Below are positions 34,901-41,972 of a stretch of DNA of 48,153 nucleotides, in pieces. The notes beneath the pieces were generated by a model. That model searched no databases, had not been told where the DNA came from, and worked only from the letters and a program-made list of their open reading frames with translations. Each line of letters begins with the position of its first letter. Within the stretch, counting starts at the first letter, position 1. A program made the position numbers and the translations under genes. The DNA is from Minisyncoccota bacterium. Its GTDB lineage: Bacteria; Patescibacteriota; Minisyncoccia; Phycocordibacterales; CAJBRS01. The stretch spans positions 1 to 48,153 of the forward strand of contig JADGRH010000006.1 in NCBI GenBank assembly GCA_017881075.1, read 5' to 3'.

Positions 34901-35459
34901 ACGGCAGAACCTTTGTGCTCTCATAGACTAATCCTTTGTCATAGATCTGCTTGAAAGCCCAGATCGTGGATTCAATAAAAGTGTTATCCATCGTCTTGTA
35001 GGAACCATCAAAATCAACCCAGCGTCCCATTCTCTCTATGGTTTTTTTCCATTCATGAACATATTCAAGAACCTTACTTCTGGCATAAGCATTGAATTTT
35101 TCAACACCATAGGCTTCGATCTCTTTTTTGCCGGAGATTTTCAGATCTTTCTCAACAATATTCTCGATTGGCAAACCGTGGCAATCCCAACCCCAGCGCC
35201 GCTCGACGTGCTTACCTCTCATACTTTGGTAACGTGGCACAGCATCTTTAATAGCACTGGCTAAAATATGACCATAATGAGGCAGCCCTGTCGCAAACGG
35301 CGGACCATCATAAAATACAAAATTGCCGCCTGGCGCATCTTTTGCCAAGCTTTTTTCAAAAATTTGATGGTCTTGCCAAAATTTCAGAATCTCCTCTTCC
35401 CTCTTGGCAAGATCACTTTTTATTCCGCCAGAGGCGGGGTTTCCCTCATTTAAAGCCAT
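31938..35459 (-). CDS. ileS: Isoleucyl-tRNA synthetase with an embedded histidine-phosphatase domain
   Basis: 1173 residues of class I IleRS: HIGH-type motif PHYGHI at 60-65, CP1 editing domain with WTTTPWTLPGN (231-241), KMSKSKGN (810-817) and the anticodon-binding helices. Residues ~509-703 are an insertion not found in ordinary IleRS: KYWAIRHGES (Arg516, His517), SSDFVRTRETAEII (Arg568), LREISVGEFEG (Glu594), GGEDL and ILIVSHEDT (His657), a catalytically complete phosphoglycerate-mutase-type phosphatase. It sits between CEKCGK (Cys488, Cys491) and ECVCGGE (Cys721, Cys723), which should form one zinc site. Further short in-frame repeats lie at DPSTSSGQA (377-385), LQSGSTGESPEV and AISYKLSADSL. 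argS lies just upstream, a kinase just downstream. Confidence 0.95.
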   Translation of the reverse strand: MALNEGNPASGGIKSDLAKREEEILKFWQDHQIFEKSLAKDAPGGNFVFYDGPPFATGLPHYGHILASAIKDAVPRYQSMRGKHVERRWGWDCHGLPIENIVEKDLKISGKKEIEAYGVEKFNAYARSKVLEYVHEWKKTIERMGRWVDFDGSYKTMDNTFIESTIWAFKQIYDKGLVYESTKVLPYCPRCETPVSNSEIAMDQSYKDITDISVYAKFQLLDEPNTYVLAWTTTPWTLPGNFALAVDSKISYVKAEKDGVNYIVAKDLADKVLKENYKIIEEIKGKKLVGKSYQPIFNYFKEAKLDHKKNAWKIYAGDFITTNEGTGIVHVAPGYGEEDMELAKKENIPWIHHVDQSGKFTEAVTDFVAIPVKPKGDPSTSSGQAHQSADILIIKKLAHEGTLFAKEKIVHAYPHCFRCDTPLYYYAIPAWFIDIQKSKKKFLKLNEKIHWVPEHLKYGRFGKSAEGAPDWNISRNRYWASPLPIWKCEKCGKIEAVGSLDDIKKHTKRNKYWAIRHGESINNAANTISTVYTNPHGLTEKGREEIKEAARALKKEKIDLIFSSDFVRTRETAEIIKKETSFHGEINYDKRLREISVGEFEGKKLNEYLDFHGSSVDYFYKKPKGGEDLMDVRKRTMDFLFDIDQKYQNKNILIVSHEDTIYSLQSGSTGESPEVLAASPDWKTPIRNGETSELLFAAFPHNENYELDYHRPYIDDVRFECVCGGEMKRVKEVLDGWFESGSMPFAQKHYPFENKEWFKENFPAQFVAEYIAQTRTWFYYMHTVSTILFDSIPFQNVVTTGNVLGGDGQKMSKSKGNFPDPWILFNKYSVDAVRFYLFSSPIMKAEDINFSEKSVDEVNKKIILRLKNVVSFYELYKGSKIGILRVESKNILDQWIIARLNEVVMQVTEGMNNYEIYRALAPLDKFVDDLSTWYLRRSRDRFKSDNETDKQAALSTIRFVLEELSKLIAPFMPFLAEDIYQRVKVGNDKESVHLESWPLPKAISYKLSADSLLKEMEEVRKIVSLGLEARAKEGIKVRQPLAELKFRTDESDISENADYLELIKDEVNVKEAILDASIDKEIELNIEITPQLKEEGQVRELIRAIQELRKTSGLQMGEKASLAVEVASGGEALINKFKEEISKIAGLKEIKFTKTDGEEIKVDNLVFKLKIKD
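32075..32098. repeat. Perfect inverted repeat inside ileS
   Basis: CGCTCGCC (32075-32082) and GGCGAGCG (32091-32098), 8-nt loop. Confidence 0.7.
32426..32457. repeat. Tandem/palindromic AGCTTAT-type repeat inside ileS
   Basis: Overlapping copies of TAGCTTATAGCT and TCAGCTGA encode AISYKLSADSL. The simple repeat structure suggests an inserted element in the C-terminal part of the gene. Confidence 0.6.
33353..33935 (-). other. Histidine-phosphatase domain-coding insert within ileS
   Basis: Codons ~509-703 of ileS encode the phosphatase module described under ileS. The frame and neighbouring codon use are continuous with the synthetase, so this is an established fusion, not a recent assembly artefact. 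Confidence 0.85.
33413..33469. repeat. Long imperfect palindrome inside ileS
   Basis: TCCAGTCAGG (33413-33422) pairs with CCTGATTGGA (33460-33469), one wobble, and GGCGAA (33421-33426) with TTCGCC (33447-33452). It encodes SLQSGSTGESPEVLAASPD at the end of the embedded phosphatase. Confidence 0.65.
34304..34331. repeat. DPSTSSGQ-encoding palindromic repeat inside ileS
   Basis: The minus strand reads CCTTCGACAAGCTCAGGACA, an imperfect palindrome that I know as a widely dispersed small repeat in CPR and other bacterial genomes. It is inserted in frame in the editing-domain region. Confidence 0.75.
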
Positions 35460-35473
35460 GTATTAAAAGGATA

Positions 35474-37201
35474 TCACATCTTTTCCGGTACTTGGATGCC
35501 GAGTAGATAAAGACCATTTTTGAGAATAACGGAGACAGCCGATGTTAGTGCCAGACGATATTTTGAATTATCGTCTTTGGGATCAATGATGTGGGTATTG
35601 GCGTAAAAAGCGTTGAAGGCGGCAGCAACTTCGGTGAGGTAGGTAGTGAGGTGATGGGGTTCACATTCATTTAGAGAGCGGTCGACAATAGAGGGGAAAC
35701 GATAGAGGAGGCGCTCTAAATTTGTAACCTCACCCCCACCCTCTCCTTGAAGAAAAGGAGAGGGAGAAGGCGCCATCCCCTCTTCCTTTGCTTTTCGTAA
35801 AACAGACTCTGCTCGCGTATTGGCGTACTGAAGATACGGCCCCGAATCCCCTTCAAATGAAAGAGATTTTTCAATATCAAAAATAATATCCTTGCCCGTT
35901 TTTTGTTTCAGAATGGAATATTTGATTGCCCCTATCGAAACCATTTCTGCTACATTCTTTCTTTCTTCTTGCAAAAAATCCCGATCTTTCATCTTCTCCT
36001 CGGCTCTCTTCTTCGTTTCTTCAAGAAGAGATTCGGCAGTGACTATCTGTCCTGTGCGAGAGGACATTTTACCAGAAGGTAGGCGTAGCATGCCGTGCGA
36101 AATATGTTTGGTCTTATCCGCTAACTTCGGATTAGTAAATCCAAGAGCTTTCAAAAGCACTTTGAAATATTCATTAATCTCATTCGCAGTAACAACAATA
36201 GAAAGATCGTATGGAAATACTTCATATTTCATTTCGGCCAGAGCCAATTCTTTTGCCTCATATGTAGGCAGTCCCTGACTATTAATGAATACTCGAGTAT
36301 GCAGGCCGGATTTTGATTCAGGAAAAACAATGGCTCCGTCACTTTCTTCAAAGACTTTTTTATCCAAGAATCTATTGACTAATTCCTGTCCGCGCGGCGC
36401 AGCCGCGCTTTCAAAGAAATATTGATCAAATTTAGTGCCAAGTTTTTGATAGATCTCTTCAAAATATTCTAGGCTCCATTCACGCCCTTTATCATAGAGA
36501 TCATTCACTTCCGCATCGCTTCTATCGTAGATTTTTTGATTTATTTTCTTCACTTCGGCATCGTCGGCCAAAGCTTCCTTGTGTCGTGTGGCCCCCAAGG
36601 CATAAGCCTCCCCTAGATATTTGATCTTCTCGGATAAGGTCGCCGCTTCCCCCGGAAACGACTTATCCATAAGCCGAATGCCCCAAATGGTAAGAGCCAC
36701 ATGCCTGCCGACATCACCTTGATAGCAAACTCTTTTTACCTCTGCACCGGCAAAACCAATGATTCGGGAGATTGATTCGCCAATAGTATTACTCATTAAA
36801 TGACCAATATGGAATTGCTTGAATGGATTGGGATCGGTATATTCAACCAGAATAAGCTTACCTTTCAGTGTTTCGTTTCGGCCGAAATTCTCCGACTTCT
36901 GGAGAATTTCGGCCACACTCTCGGCAAAGAATTTTGGCGATAGATAAAAATTAATAAAACCCATTCCGGCCACTTCTACTTTTGAAATTTCCGGCGGAAG
37001 CTTTTCATTTATCTTCCCCACAATCTCAACTGCAAGAGATAAGGGTTCCCTTTTTAATTTCTTACCCAGAACCAGGGCGATATTCGAAGAATAATCCCCA
37101 TGAGTTAGATCGTCGGGATATTCCAATTGAATGTTGTCGGCCTCAAGATTTAGGCTTCGCAAGGAATCTTCAATCAAAGTCTTTAGTTTTTCCACTGCCA
37201 T
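35474..37201 (-). CDS. argS: Arginyl-tRNA synthetase
   Basis: 575 residues. The N-terminal Add-1 domain (MAVEKLKTLIEDSLRSLNLEADNIQLEYP) recognises the tRNA D-loop. The class I signature is FHIGH in DPNPFKQFHIGHLMSN, and the KMSKS equivalent is GKMSSRTGQ. The C-terminal DALR domain ends GLYLLGIQVPEKM. It starts the argS-ileS-kinase operon, 14 nt upstream of ileS. Three palindromic segments lie in its coding sequence, encoding SPSPFLQGEGGGEV, SAAAPRG and AEILQKSENFGRN; the first is a serine/proline/glycine-rich insertion in the DALR region, so it looks like an inserted repeat. Confidence 0.95.
   Translation of the reverse strand: MAVEKLKTLIEDSLRSLNLEADNIQLEYPDDLTHGDYSSNIALVLGKKLKREPLSLAVEIVGKINEKLPPEISKVEVAGMGFINFYLSPKFFAESVAEILQKSENFGRNETLKGKLILVEYTDPNPFKQFHIGHLMSNTIGESISRIIGFAGAEVKRVCYQGDVGRHVALTIWGIRLMDKSFPGEAATLSEKIKYLGEAYALGATRHKEALADDAEVKKINQKIYDRSDAEVNDLYDKGREWSLEYFEEIYQKLGTKFDQYFFESAAAPRGQELVNRFLDKKVFEESDGAIVFPESKSGLHTRVFINSQGLPTYEAKELALAEMKYEVFPYDLSIVVTANEINEYFKVLLKALGFTNPKLADKTKHISHGMLRLPSGKMSSRTGQIVTAESLLEETKKRAEEKMKDRDFLQEERKNVAEMVSIGAIKYSILKQKTGKDIIFDIEKSLSFEGDSGPYLQYANTRAESVLRKAKEEGMAPSPSPFLQGEGGGEVTNLERLLYRFPSIVDRSLNECEPHHLTTYLTEVAAAFNAFYANTHIIDPKDDNSKYRLALTSAVSVILKNGLYLLGIQVPEKM
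35739..35764. repeat. Palindromic repeat encoding SPSPFLQGEG in argS
   Basis: CCCTCTCCTT (35739-35748) and AAGGAGAGGG (35755-35764), 6-nt loop. Low-complexity peptide insertion. Confidence 0.8.
36392..36408. repeat. Short GC-rich palindrome in argS
   Basis: GCGCGGC and GCCGCGC around GCA, encoding SAAAPRG. Confidence 0.6.
36880..36914. repeat. 14-bp perfect inverted repeat in argS
   Basis: GGCCGAAATTCTCC (36880-36893) and GGAGAATTTCGGCC (36901-36914), 7-nt loop. Confidence 0.9.
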
Positions 37202-37230
37202 GAGACCATTATAAGGCTAAAAGAAGTATT

Positions 37231-37259
37231 AAAAAAACCGCTCAACTTTTTGAGCGGTT
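37231..37259 (-). terminator. Terminator overlapping the stop codon of the gene at 37242
   Basis: AACCGCTCAA (37236-37245) pairs with TTGAGCGGTT (37250-37259). The TGA stop (37244-37242) lies in the stem, and a run of T follows on the minus strand. Confidence 0.85.
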
Positions 37260-37922
37260 GGTCGGGACAATACCATACTGGGCAATCCAATCTTGGATAC
37301 GGGAAACTATGGCTTGTGGTGTGAAGTTTCCGTCAAGGATTTCACATTTCTCTTTTACTTTTTCGGCCATTTCTTCATATCCTATGAGAACTTGTTTCAA
37401 CCTTTCGATCTCCGAAAGTGTGACTATCTTTCGTTGATGCTGTTGCCACAGCATGTAACTTTGAATGGCTTGCTCCTCTGTCACCCGAAGATAGAAGACC
37501 TGATCGGCCCAAATGGCCGGGAAATTTCGACCAACTTCAGCTTTAAGATGCTGAAACCGTTGGCGCTCCTCCAAATCCAAATGAGAAGTGTAGTAAGCCC
37601 AAATCGACCAAGGTAATGATCGATAACTGAAAACAGCCTGACATTGGTGTCTCAAAGGATGAATCACTTTTTCCCACTCCTCGGCATAAAGATGAAGATA
37701 GTCCAAATGGGTCACCATTGGGAAACGGGTGTCTGGTGGAGAACTGATGGTAAAGAGATCAGGTCGGGTGGAGACAATGATCTGATTGCGATCGTCGGAG
37801 ATTTTCGCTCCGATAAATGCAAACTGATCGGTATATTTTCTCTGTAACAACTGAAAAACTAACCGCTTGGTAAATCCTGGCATTCCTTCCAGGGCCAAGT
37901 GAAGACTTTCATGTTCAATCAT
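37242..37922 (-). CDS. Thymidylate-kinase-like protein with a broken P-loop
   Basis: 226 residues with the layout of dTMP kinase: N-terminal strand and loop (LHLALEGMPGFTKRLVFQLLQRKY), a middle DxY/S-type region (FSYRSLPWSIWAYYTS), ADQVFYLRVTEEQA (compare PDLTIYLDVPPE) and a helical C-terminus. The P-loop, normally EGxDGxGKST, reads EGMPGFTKR: the GK[ST] core is lost, so ordinary ATP-dependent kinase activity is unlikely. It may be a pseudokinase or use another substrate. A strong Shine-Dalgarno site (AAGGAGG) precedes the ATG by 5 nt. Alternative: a distant deoxynucleoside-kinase-like family. Confidence 0.5.
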   Translation of the reverse strand: MIEHESLHLALEGMPGFTKRLVFQLLQRKYTDQFAFIGAKISDDRNQIIVSTRPDLFTISSPPDTRFPMVTHLDYLHLYAEEWEKVIHPLRHQCQAVFSYRSLPWSIWAYYTSHLDLEERQRFQHLKAEVGRNFPAIWADQVFYLRVTEEQAIQSYMLWQQHQRKIVTLSEIERLKQVLIGYEEMAEKVKEKCEILDGNFTPQAIVSRIQDWIAQYGIVPTNRSKS

Positions 37923-37981
37923 TCAAACCTCCTTGTAATTTTCTATTTTATAAGATAGCACTATTTGGCCGAATTTTCATC

Positions 37982-39154
37982 TTATTTTTTAGCTCGCAAA
38001 ACCTTATCGATCTTTCTGGCAATCTTTCTCATATCGGCTTCTTTTCGGCCGCGAGTGGTTTCCGCGGCCGAACCGAGACGAATTCCTGACGGATCCATTG
38101 GTGAACGGCTCTCACCCGGAATAGTATTTTTATTAACAATGATACCGGCTCGTTCCAGTCGATCGCTTGCCTCCTTTCCTGGCAAACCTTTCCCGCCCAT
38201 CCAAGTGTCCACAAGAATTAAATGGCTGTCAGTACCACCGGAAATAATTCGCCAGCCAAGTTTTTTCAATTCATTGGAAAGAGCGGCGGCATTTTTGATC
38301 ACTTGCTTGGCATATTTTCTAAATTTCGGAGTATTAGCTTCACCTAAGGCAATAGCTACGGCCGCAATCTGATTTTCATGTGGGCCGCCCTGCATCCCAG
38401 GAAAAATAGCCTTATCAATCTTCGCCGCATGCTCCGGATTTTTGGAGAATATCATGGCCGAGCGCGGGCCGCGAAGAGTTTTGTGAACGGTAGTAGTCAC
38501 CACATCAGCGTAGTCGAAAGGTGAAGGATATGCCTTGCCTGCGACAAGACCGGCAAAGTGCGACATATCCACCATCAATATTGCTCCCACCGACTTGGCA
38601 ATCTTGCTAAACTTTTTGAAATCCACAATGCGAGGGTAAGCGGTAAAGCCAGCTACAATAATATTCGGTGCTTCTTTTTCAGCTAATTTTTGCAAGGATT
38701 TGTAATCCAATGTTTCAGTTTTTTCATCCACACCGAAGGGAACTTGTTTCCAGAAATTTCCACTAATAGAAACCTTATGACCGTGAGTGAGATGCCCACC
38801 GGCAGTGAGACTCATGCCCATAATTTTTCCGCCAACGGGCACCAAGGCAACATAAACGGCCACATTGGCTGGTGACCCAGAAAGCGGTTGAACATTTACA
38901 AACCACTTTCCTTTTTTCAAACCAAAAAGTTTTAGGGCTCGCTCCTTTGCCAACTTCTCAATCTTATCAATTATTTTATTGCCTCCGTAATATCTTTTGT
39001 CTGGATATCCTTCGGCATATTTATTAGTCAACTCCGAGCCCAATGCCTCAAGAACATCCGCCGAAACGATATTTTCCGAAGCGATCAGATTAATAACTTT
39101 TTTCTGTCTGGCTTTTTCTTCTTTGATTAATTTTGCTATTTGTTTGTCTTTCAT
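37982..39154 (-). CDS. glyA: Serine hydroxymethyltransferase
   Basis: 390 residues, slightly short for the family (~415). SENIVSADVLEALGSELTNKYAEGYPDKRYYGGN is the N-terminal signature; the PLP lysine is in VVTTTVHKTLRGPRSAMIF (near residue 222); the end has GIRLGSAAETTRGRKEADM. It converts serine and tetrahydrofolate to glycine and methylene-tetrahydrofolate, the donor for thymidylate synthase encoded directly upstream. The gap to thyA is only 18 nt, so the two form an operon. Confidence 0.96.
   Translation of the reverse strand: MKDKQIAKLIKEEKARQKKVINLIASENIVSADVLEALGSELTNKYAEGYPDKRYYGGNKIIDKIEKLAKERALKLFGLKKGKWFVNVQPLSGSPANVAVYVALVPVGGKIMGMSLTAGGHLTHGHKVSISGNFWKQVPFGVDEKTETLDYKSLQKLAEKEAPNIIVAGFTAYPRIVDFKKFSKIAKSVGAILMVDMSHFAGLVAGKAYPSPFDYADVVTTTVHKTLRGPRSAMIFSKNPEHAAKIDKAIFPGMQGGPHENQIAAVAIALGEANTPKFRKYAKQVIKNAAALSNELKKLGWRIISGGTDSHLILVDTWMGGKGLPGKEASDRLERAGIIVNKNTIPGESRSPMDPSGIRLGSAAETTRGRKEADMRKIARKIDKVLRAKK
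38044..38072. repeat. Perfect inverted repeat inside glyA
   Basis: TTCGGCCGCG (38044-38053) and CGCGGCCGAA (38063-38072), 9-nt loop. Confidence 0.8.
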
Positions 39155-39172
39155 TTTATTTGAGATTAATTT

Positions 39173-40141
39173 TTATTTCCTATCCTTCTCATCAAAACCA
39201 CCAGCAACGGTCATCTCGGCTTTTAATGCTGGATATGGGTCGTAGCCTTCAAGCGTGACCATCTCGGGTCGGAAACTATCCAGGTCTTTTGCTTCGTCGC
39301 TGATGATTAATTTCGGAAAAGGTTTTGGTTCACGGGTAATTTGTTCCTTTACTTGATCCATATGATTATAATAAATATGAGCATCACCTAAGGTGTGAAT
39401 AAATTCTCCCGGTTCATAACCACATATTTTAGCCAAGATCATGGTGAGAGCAGAGTAGCTTGCAATGTTGAATGGCACGCCGAGAAACATGTCACAACTT
39501 CGCTGATAGAGAAGACATGAGAGCTTACCACCGGCCACATTAAAATGAAAAAGGATGTGACAAAGAGGAAACGAGAGAGCCTCACCGGGCTTGGCCATAC
39601 CATATAAAAATTGAGGATTCCAAGCAGATAAAACGGCATGTTTTCTATCTGGGAAATTTTTCAAGGTATCTACTACCCAGGCTAACTGGTCAATTTTTCG
39701 TCCGTCTGCCGTCTGCCAGGCACGCCATTGCTCACCATAAATATGGGGCAATTCTCCATGATCTTTAGCAAACTGATCGTCTGTTTTTATCTTCTCAACA
39801 AATTCCTCTTTTGTGAGGGGTGGTAATTCTCCTTTGTCCGCCTTCTTCTTATAGATTTTGTAAGGATAGTCATTCCAAATAGGATTCTTGTGATCAATTA
39901 AATATTTAATATTCGTTTGTCCAGACATAAACCAGTAGAGCTCGCTTATAATACTATTCCACGGAACTTTCTTGGTGGTAAGAAGAGGAAATCCTTTAGA
40001 TAGGTCAAAGCGCATTTGACGACCAAAGACGCTGGTTAAGCCCATACCAGTATTATGATCATGCTTCACTACCCCGTTCTCCATAATATCCTTGAGGAGG
40101 TTGATATATTGATATTCGGGATGAGAGTTTTGCATATCCAT
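39173..40141 (-). CDS. thyA: Thymidylate synthase
   Basis: 322 residues. The active-site cysteine lies in LSFPLCHILFHFNV; YQRSCDMFLGVPFNIASYSALTMILAKICGYEPGEFIHTLGDAHIYYNH is the conserved dUMP/folate-binding core; the N-terminus has GMGLTSVFGRQMRFDLSKGFPLLTTKKV. It makes dTMP from dUMP with methylene-tetrahydrofolate, which it oxidises to dihydrofolate. The longer insertion around KKKADKGELPPLTKEEFVEKIKTD is also present in many bacterial ThyA proteins. It starts 3 nt after the dcd stop. Confidence 0.97.
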   Translation of the reverse strand: MDMQNSHPEYQYINLLKDIMENGVVKHDHNTGMGLTSVFGRQMRFDLSKGFPLLTTKKVPWNSIISELYWFMSGQTNIKYLIDHKNPIWNDYPYKIYKKKADKGELPPLTKEEFVEKIKTDDQFAKDHGELPHIYGEQWRAWQTADGRKIDQLAWVVDTLKNFPDRKHAVLSAWNPQFLYGMAKPGEALSFPLCHILFHFNVAGGKLSCLLYQRSCDMFLGVPFNIASYSALTMILAKICGYEPGEFIHTLGDAHIYYNHMDQVKEQITREPKPFPKLIISDEAKDLDSFRPEMVTLEGYDPYPALKAEMTVAGGFDEKDRK

Positions 40142-40144
40142 AAA

Positions 40145-40735
40145 TTATTTACTTTTTCTTTTTATCCTTAAAAGATTTCTCTTTAAAGCGGTGGATCGTT
40201 TTGGCGGAATGTAGCCTCGCATATTATCACTGGAGTATCTGCCCACTTTTTTATATTCCGTCATTGGAGAGCTAGAGAGGGTGGAGAAGGTCAGTTGGGC
40301 AATGGACATTCCGGGGTGGAGAATGATCGGTACGTTATTGAGGTTACAGAGCTCCAATGCCACATTCAGAAAATGCCCTGGATTGATGAGGCTAGCTGAA
40401 TTGTGGACCAAAAGACCAATTCTAGCGAGACTGGATTTTCCATTTACTTCCACCATATATTTACTTGAACCAAAATAATCTTTGGAGAAACCAAGAATGC
40501 TTAACCCCGGGTGAAGAACAAAAGTTTCTCCTTTGGTTAACTCAATATCGTGAGTCTTTGGAAAGATTTTATTGACTGGATCAATAAAAGCGGACCGGTA
40601 GGGATGATTGACGATAAATTTGTTGCCGAGCAAAATGTCATAGCTTGCTGGTCGAAGACGGCTAGGGTCAAAATCGGAGAGGACGATATCCCCTGCCTTA
40701 ACTGCTTTCTTTATATCAACGTCTGATAGAAACAT
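40145..40735 (-). CDS. dcd: dCTP deaminase (dCTP deaminase/dUTPase family)
   Basis: 196 residues. PSRLRPASYDILLGNKF matches the N-terminal RIQPASYDLRLG pattern, and VNGKSSLARIGLLVHNSASLINPGH carries the substrate-binding and catalytic motif, with the catalytic glutamate in VALEL. The ending with a basic tail (RSTALKRNLLRIKRKSK) is unusual. The enzyme makes dUTP (or, in bifunctional forms, dUMP) from dCTP, feeding thyA encoded 3 nt downstream. A dUTPase gene lies at 42012-42728, so dUTP from this enzyme could be converted to dUMP there. Confidence 0.88.
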   Translation of the reverse strand: MFLSDVDIKKAVKAGDIVLSDFDPSRLRPASYDILLGNKFIVNHPYRSAFIDPVNKIFPKTHDIELTKGETFVLHPGLSILGFSKDYFGSSKYMVEVNGKSSLARIGLLVHNSASLINPGHFLNVALELCNLNNVPIILHPGMSIAQLTFSTLSSSPMTEYKKVGRYSSDNMRGYIPPKRSTALKRNLLRIKRKSK

Positions 40736-40743
40736 GATGGTTA

Positions 40744-41421
40744 TTATTCAATATTAAAGACTTTATCAGTTCCATAGTACTCGGGCCAGTGGCTGTTGTA
40801 AAAGGAGAACATTCTCTCCAGCCGATCTTGTTTAAGCTCTTCCACCCCGAAGTCGCTCATTAACGAAACCAAAGACTCCTTGGTTGCGGCCGTCTTGCTT
40901 TCATCGTCTACAACATTTTCAAATTCAGCCAGGTATCCGTAACCGGCATTCTTATCGATACAGATGGTCGTATCGCCCATTTTATACTCTTCCCTTTCTC
41001 TTGACCACTTGGCCTGGTATTCCAGACCGGAGACCAAAAGAAGTTGATCCAGAGCCTCCAAACTCATCTTCATCTCGGCTTCAAATTCTATTCTGGAGAC
41101 GCTATGCGTGCTTGAATGATCGTCAAGAGAAACTTTCATGACCAGTAAAACCTTTTCATTCGTCTGCCGAGTCCTGATGGAGAAATTTTTTCCGCGCGTG
41201 ACCAGGTCGGAAAAAATTTCTCTCTTCTCTTCCGGAATATGTAGCAAAACATCGTCATGAAATTTTTTCAGATCAGTGTAAGTAAAATAATGATTAAGCT
41301 GTTTGTCCTGAACCGTTGTCGCAAGCTTTCCGCCCTTCTCTGCGATCTTCTCTCGCAAAGCGTCCGCATTCTCCTTGCTCCCCAGCAGACTTTTTATCTC
41401 GATTTCGTATTTCTTGGACAT
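40744..41421 (-). CDS. CYTH domain protein (class IV adenylate cyclase/thiamine triphosphatase superfamily)
   Basis: 225 residues starting with the ExExK signature (KKYEIEIKSLLG). Charged strands typical of a triphosphate tunnel follow: SIRTRQTNEKVLLVMKVS, SRIEFEAEMKM, KWSREREEYKMGDTTICIDKNAGYGYLAEFE. CYTH enzymes hydrolyse or cyclise nucleoside triphosphates, polyphosphate or thiamine triphosphate; the substrate here cannot be told. It lies upstream of dcd and diverges from the DHFR-like gene. Confidence 0.8.
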   Translation of the reverse strand: MSKKYEIEIKSLLGSKENADALREKIAEKGGKLATTVQDKQLNHYFTYTDLKKFHDDVLLHIPEEKREIFSDLVTRGKNFSIRTRQTNEKVLLVMKVSLDDHSSTHSVSRIEFEAEMKMSLEALDQLLLVSGLEYQAKWSREREEYKMGDTTICIDKNAGYGYLAEFENVVDDESKTAATKESLVSLMSDFGVEELKQDRLERMFSFYNSHWPEYYGTDKVFNIE

Positions 41422-41443
41422 GATGAATAGAGTATAGCAAAAA

Positions 41444-41459
41444 TGTTATTATATAAGTT
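41444..41459 (+). promoter_or_regulatory. Extended -10 promoter for a leaderless DHFR-like gene
   Basis: TG-T-TATTAT (41444-41452) is an extended -10 box ending 7 nt before the ATG at 41460. There is no room for a Shine-Dalgarno site. Confidence 0.55.
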
Positions 41460-41972
41460 ATGATCAGACCATTTATCATTGCAGCAATGACGGCTGACGG
41501 TTTTATTGCCAAGGATGCCAATCATGCCGCTTTTTGGACGAGCAAGGAGGATAAGGCGCGCTTCGTGGAATTGACGAAGCGCGCCGGGGTGGTGGTGATG
41601 GGTTCGCAGACATATAAAACTCTTCCCAGACCACTCGCCGATCGAGTAAACATTGTTTATTCAAGAGATAAACATTTTGAGGGCACGGAAACGACTCAGG
41701 ACGAGCCGCGCGTGCTTCTGGCGAAGCTAGAAACACGCGGACTGAAAGAAGTAGCTATTTGCGGAGGCTCGCAAATCTACACCATGTTTATGAAAGCCAA
41801 AGTGGTAGATAAACTCTATCTCACTATTGAACCACTGATCTTTGGTAAGGGTATTACTTTATTTAAAGAAGATTTGCTTGCCGACCTAACTCTTTTATCT
41901 CACGTCAAAACAGAAAGTGGTACTTTGCTTCTGGAATATAAAGTGGAATATCACGGGGCACAAAAATTTTAA
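41460..41972 (+). CDS. Dihydrofolate reductase-like protein (DHFR/RibD superfamily)
   Basis: 170 residues of the DHFR fold: MIRPFIIAAMTADGFIAKD, VVVMGSQTYKTLPRPLADRVNIVYSRD (NADPH-binding), EVAICGGSQIYTMFMKAKVVDKLYLTIEPLIFGKGITLF. It is closer to the RibD-C-like branch than to E. coli FolA. Given glyA, thyA, dcd and dut nearby, reduction of dihydrofolate from thyA is its likely job. It looks leaderless. A 12-bp perfect inverted repeat lies in KARFVELTKRAGV codons. Confidence 0.8.
   Translation: MIRPFIIAAMTADGFIAKDANHAAFWTSKEDKARFVELTKRAGVVVMGSQTYKTLPRPLADRVNIVYSRDKHFEGTETTQDEPRVLLAKLETRGLKEVAICGGSQIYTMFMKAKVVDKLYLTIEPLIFGKGITLFKEDLLADLTLLSHVKTESGTLLLEYKVEYHGAQKF
41555..41585. repeat. 12-bp perfect inverted repeat in the DHFR-like gene
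   Basis: GGCGCGCTTCGT (41555-41566) and ACGAAGCGCGCC (41574-41585), 7-nt loop. Confidence 0.85.
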
